Below are positions 61,218-64,000 of a stretch of DNA of 64,000 bases, one piece after another. The notes beneath the pieces were generated by a model. The model did no database searches and was not told the DNA's origin. It saw nothing but the letters and a program-made list of their open reading frames with translations. Source of the DNA: Streptomyces sp. GESEQ-4 (GTDB lineage Bacteria; Actinomycetota; Actinomycetes; Streptomycetales; Streptomycetaceae); NCBI RefSeq assembly GCF_017948455.1, contig NZ_JAFFSU010000004.1:1-64000 (forward strand), given 5' to 3'. The stretch's first letter is position 1. The number at the start of each line of letters is the position of its first letter. A program made the position numbers and the translations under genes.

Positions 61218-61294
61218 CTGCCAGTGTGCCACCGCCGCTGGCAGTAATTCGAGGGTGTATGACAGTCCTGCCACTGTCAGGAGTGTCCTGCCAG
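61218..61294. promoter_or_regulatory. Cluster of CTGCCAG-type repeats, likely regulator operator region
   Basis: CTGCCAG (61218) and its inverse CTGGCAG (61238) form a 7-bp inverted repeat. TCCTGCCACTGTCAGGA (61266-61282) and CTGCCAG (61288) follow. All fall in the divergent gap between the AraC-type gene and a small + strand ORF. Repeats like this commonly bind AraC or GlxA regulators; binding is inferred. Confidence 0.55.
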
Positions 61295-61310
61295 TACGAG
61301 ACTTACCGCA

Positions 61311-61522
61311 TGAACACTTTCCTCGAACTCATGGCCCTCGTGATTCTCTTCTCCCTCCTCGGCGGTCCGGCGCTCGTGGGTGCGATCCACGACCGCCGGA
61401 TCGACCGACAACTGAGGGAGGCGGAACGGAAGACTCAGAAGTCCTCGTCCAGGTCGACGGTGCCCTCCACTGCCACCTGGTACGCCGAAGGACGCCGCTC
61501 GAAGAAGTTGGTGAGTTCCTGA
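61311..61522 (+). CDS. Possible small membrane protein overlapping the nrdB 3' end
   Basis: 70 codons from ATG 61311. The first ~30 residues (MNTFLELMALVILFSLLGGP) form a good membrane helix, followed by a charged segment (HDRRIDRQLREAERK). The last third lies antisense to nrdB and may be read only because nrdB is compositionally constrained. Start context: GAGACT six bases upstream, compatible with a leaderless start, and the repeat cluster just before it. It may be a real target of the divergent AraC-type regulator. Confidence 0.45.
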
Positions 61523-62448
61523 ACCCCCTGCAACTCCATGAAGGAGAAGGGGTTCTCGGAGCCGTACACCGGCGCGAAACCGAGGCGGCTGAGCCGCTGG
61601 TCGGCGACGCACTCCAGGTACTGCCGCATCGATTCCGTGTTCATCCCCGGGAGGCCGTCACCACACAGGTCGCGCGCGAACTGCAGCTCGGCCTCGACGG
61701 CCTCCCTCAGCATGTCGGTGACCTGCTGCTCGAGCTGGTCGTCGAAGAGCTCCGGCTCCTCCTTGCGGACCGTGTCGACCACGTCGAACGCGAAGGACAT
61801 GTGCATCGTCTCGTCGCGGAACACCCAGTTGGTGCCGGTCGCGAGGCCGTGCAGCAGACCCCGGCTGCGGAACCAGTAGACGTACGCGAAGGCCCCGTAG
61901 AAGAACAGGCCCTCGATGCACGCGGCGAAGCAGATGAGGTTGAGCAGGAAGCGGCGCCGGTCGGCCTGTGTCTCCAGGCGCTCCAGCTTCTCGACCTCGT
62001 TGATCCACTTGAAGCAGAACCCGGCCTTCTCGCGGATGGACGGGATGTTCTCCACGGCGTCGAACGCGGCGGCCCTGTCCTGAGGATCGGGGAGGTAGGT
62101 GTCCAGCAGCGTCAGATAGAACTGGACGTGCACGGCCTCCTCGAAGAGCTGCCTTGAGAGATACAGGCGCGCCTCGGGGGAGTTGATGTGCTTGTAGAGC
62201 GTCAGCACCAGGTTGTTGGCGACGATCGAGTCACCCGTTGCGAAGAAGGCGACGAGTCGGCCGATCAGGTGCTGCTCGGCGGGCGTGAGCTTGGCGAGGT
62301 CGGTGACGTCCGAGTGGAGGTCGACCTCCTCCACGGTCCAGGTGTTCTTGATGGCGTCCCGGTAGCGCTCGTAGAAGTCGGGGTAGCGCATGGGGCGCAG
62401 GGTCAGCTCGAAGCCCGGGTCGAGGAGATGCTGGTTACGGGTGGTCAT
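61435..62448 (-). CDS. nrdB: Class Ia ribonucleotide reductase small (radical) subunit
   Basis: 337 residues from the ATG at 62448, which overlaps the nrdA stop (TAATG). Ferritin-like helices carry the iron ligands in SRQLFEEAVHVQFYLTLLDTYL and ETMHMSFAFDVVD. It generates the tyrosyl radical used by NrdA to make deoxyribonucleotides. An upstream ATG at 62457 would add MPV but lacks spacing from the ribosome-binding site. The C-terminus (VDLDEDF) is the short acidic tail that docks to NrdA. Confidence 0.93.
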   Translation of the reverse strand: MTTRNQHLLDPGFELTLRPMRYPDFYERYRDAIKNTWTVEEVDLHSDVTDLAKLTPAEQHLIGRLVAFFATGDSIVANNLVLTLYKHINSPEARLYLSRQLFEEAVHVQFYLTLLDTYLPDPQDRAAAFDAVENIPSIREKAGFCFKWINEVEKLERLETQADRRRFLLNLICFAACIEGLFFYGAFAYVYWFRSRGLLHGLATGTNWVFRDETMHMSFAFDVVDTVRKEEPELFDDQLEQQVTDMLREAVEAELQFARDLCGDGLPGMNTESMRQYLECVADQRLSRLGFAPVYGSENPFSFMELQGVQELTNFFERRPSAYQVAVEGTVDLDEDF

Positions 62449-64000
62449 TACTGGCATGCCTCGCAGGACTCGGGGTTTTCCAGGGAGCAGGCGACAGCGT
62501 CTTCAGAGGTCACCTGCTGGACGGGGACCGTCGCCTGTGCGGCGCGGGCGATGCGGGTCGCCGGGCGGGAGCGCAGGTAGTACGTCGTCTTCAGGCCGGA
62601 CTTCCAGGCGTACGCGTACATCGAGGAGAGCTTGCCGATGGTCGGCGTCTCCAGGAAGAGGTTCAGGGACTGGGACTGGTCCAGGAACGGGGTCCTGGCA
62701 GCCGCCATGTCGATAAGTCCACGCTGCGGGATCTCCCACGCCGTGCGGTAGAGCCGTCGTACGTCCTCGGGGATCCAGGCGAAGTCCTGCACCGAACCGT
62801 TCGCCTCGCGCAGCGCCTCGCGGGTACGGGCGTCCCAGACGCCCAGCTCCTTCAGTTCGTTCACCAGGTACGAGTTGACCTGGAGGAACTCGCCGGACAG
62901 GGTCTCGCGCTTGAAGAGGTTGGAGACCTGCGGCTCGATGCACTCGTACACACCGGCGATGGAAGCGATGGTCGCGGTGGGCGCGATGGCCAGGAGCAGC
63001 GAATTGCGCAGGCCGACTTCGGCGATGCGTTCGCGCAGGGCTGCCCAGCGCTCGGGCCAGTTCAGCTCGACGTCGTAGTGGTCGGGGTGCAGGACACCCT
63101 TGGCGGTACGGGTCTTCTGCCAGGCGGGGAGGGGGCCGTTGCGCTCGGCGAGGTCGGCGGAGGCCTCGTACGAAGCCAGCATGACGCGCTCGGCGATGCG
63201 GGTGGAGAGGGCCTTGGCCTCGGGTGAGTCGAAGGGCAGGCGCAGCTGGAAGAAGACGTCCTGGAGGCCCATCGCGCCGAGGCCCACGGGGCGCCACTTG
63301 GCGTTGGACCGGCCCGCCTGCTCGGTCGGGTAGAAGTTGATGTCGACGACGCGGTCGAGGAAGGTGACGGCGGTGCGGACGGCCTCGTCCAGCCGCTCCC
63401 AGTCGATGTCGCCGTTGTCCACGAACGCGCCGAGGTTGACCGACCCCAGGTTGCACACCGCCGTCTCGCCGTCGTCCGTGACCTCCAGGATCTCCGTGCA
63501 GAGGTTGGAGGAGTGGACGACATGGCCGGGCTCGGCGGTCTGGTTGGCGGTGCGGTTGGCGGCGTCCTTGAAGGTCATCCAGCCGTTGCCGGTCTGCGCG
63601 AGGGTGCGCATCATGCGGCCGTACAGGTCACGGGCCGGGATGGTCTTGCGCGCGAGCCCCGCGGCCTCCGCCTTCCGATAGGCGGCGTCGAACTCCTCGC
63701 CCCACAGGTCGGTCAGTTCGGGCACGTCGGCGGGGGAGAAGAGGGACCACACGCCGTCCGCGTTCACCCGGCGCATGAACTCGTCCGGGACCCAGTGCGC
63801 GAGGTTCAGATTGTGCGTACGGCGGGCGTCCTCACCGGTGTTGTCGCGCAGCTCCAGGAACTCCTCGATGTCCAAGTGCCAGGTCTCCAGGTACACCGCC
63901 GCCGCGCCCTTGCGCCGGCCGCCCTGGTTCACGGCGGCGACCGAGGCGTCCAGGGTCTTCAGGAACGGGACGATGCCGTTGGAGTGCCCGTTCGTGCCGC
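62448..64000 (-). CDS. nrdA: Class Ia ribonucleotide reductase large subunit (partial, C-terminal part)
   Basis: The frame is open to the right edge, so the N-terminus lies outside the window. Active-site elements seen: SSNLCTEILEVTDDGETAVCNLGSVNLGAF (Asn-Cys-Glu site plus a redox Cys), the two-Tyr region KSGLKTTYYLRSRPATRIA, and the C-terminal Cys pair CEACQ, which shuttles electrons from thioredoxin or a mycothiol-linked donor. Upstream GTNGHSNGIVPFLK belongs to the same protein. In S. coelicolor a cobalamin riboswitch precedes nrdA; that region is not in this window. Confidence 0.95.
   Translation of the reverse strand, partial: GTNGHSNGIVPFLKTLDASVAAVNQGGRRKGAAAVYLETWHLDIEEFLELRDNTGEDARRTHNLNLAHWVPDEFMRRVNADGVWSLFSPADVPELTDLWGEEFDAAYRKAEAAGLARKTIPARDLYGRMMRTLAQTGNGWMTFKDAANRTANQTAEPGHVVHSSNLCTEILEVTDDGETAVCNLGSVNLGAFVDNGDIDWERLDEAVRTAVTFLDRVVDINFYPTEQAGRSNAKWRPVGLGAMGLQDVFFQLRLPFDSPEAKALSTRIAERVMLASYEASADLAERNGPLPAWQKTRTAKGVLHPDHYDVELNWPERWAALRERIAEVGLRNSLLLAIAPTATIASIAGVYECIEPQVSNLFKRETLSGEFLQVNSYLVNELKELGVWDARTREALREANGSVQDFAWIPEDVRRLYRTAWEIPQRGLIDMAAARTPFLDQSQSLNLFLETPTIGKLSSMYAYAWKSGLKTTYYLRSRPATRIARAAQATVPVQQVTSEDAVACSLENPESCEACQ

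Overview
The window is high-GC actinobacterial DNA. Almost every gene is recognisable as chromosomal core sequence of a Streptomyces species. The markers are wblC, the sigR-rsrA pair, CatR with a monofunctional catalase, epi-isozizaene synthase next to CYP170A1, mycothiol-type redox enzymes, and many leaderless start codons preceded by TANNNT. From memory, the order matches the SCO5170s-SCO5220s stretch of the S. coelicolor chromosome. I saw no insertion sequence, prophage, CRISPR array or clear transferred island.

Layout. Positions 163-6274 (minus) hold two tandem lipoprotein peptidases of the tripeptidyl-aminopeptidase family and a large membrane protein with a flippase-like C-terminus. Positions 6461-24387 are a genome-maintenance and stress block: an alkyltransferase-like protein, AdnA and AdnB, an M20 peptidase, NudC, mycoredoxin, UvrD2, WblC with a long attenuated leader, an ABC1-type kinase, a ThiF-like protein and a zinc metallopeptidase. 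This order closely follows the Mycobacterium tuberculosis Rv3193c-Rv3204 neighbourhood as I remember it. It continues through 33772-36741 with a TerD/AIM24 operon, a Nudix hydrolase, a DUF2342 protein, an epimerase, MoaE, a Lon-like PDZ protease, a PPA1309 protein and a UPF0182 membrane protein.

Positions 36783-39412 carry two identical initiator tRNA genes flanking a SEL1/TPR repeat gene and a small array of GC-rich repeats. Then follow a three-gene ABC importer (39464-42245, minus), the divergent catR/katA pair, a CBS protein, hisN, a TetR regulator facing an SMR exporter, aroA-rsgA, an M50 protease, an SRAP (abasic-site) protein, sigR-rsrA, two linked HD-domain membrane proteins, a TPR protein and peptide deformylase. 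The right end holds the albaflavenone pair (terpene synthase plus P450) and the class Ia ribonucleotide reductase genes nrdA-nrdB followed by an AraC/DJ-1 regulator. nrdA runs off the right edge.

How it works together. Two regulatory circuits can be read directly. SigR/RsrA senses thiol oxidation. A perfect GGAAT-N18-GTT element precedes both sigR (51733) and the mycoredoxin gene (16953, minus), which ties these distant loci together. WblC, the antibiotic-resistance regulator, has a WhiB7-like promoter, an upstream ORF with a strong ribosome-binding site and an intrinsic terminator just after that ORF's stop, which is the hallmark of ribosome-controlled attenuation. Gene functions rest on motif recognition without database searches. 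Promoter and operator calls are pattern matches.
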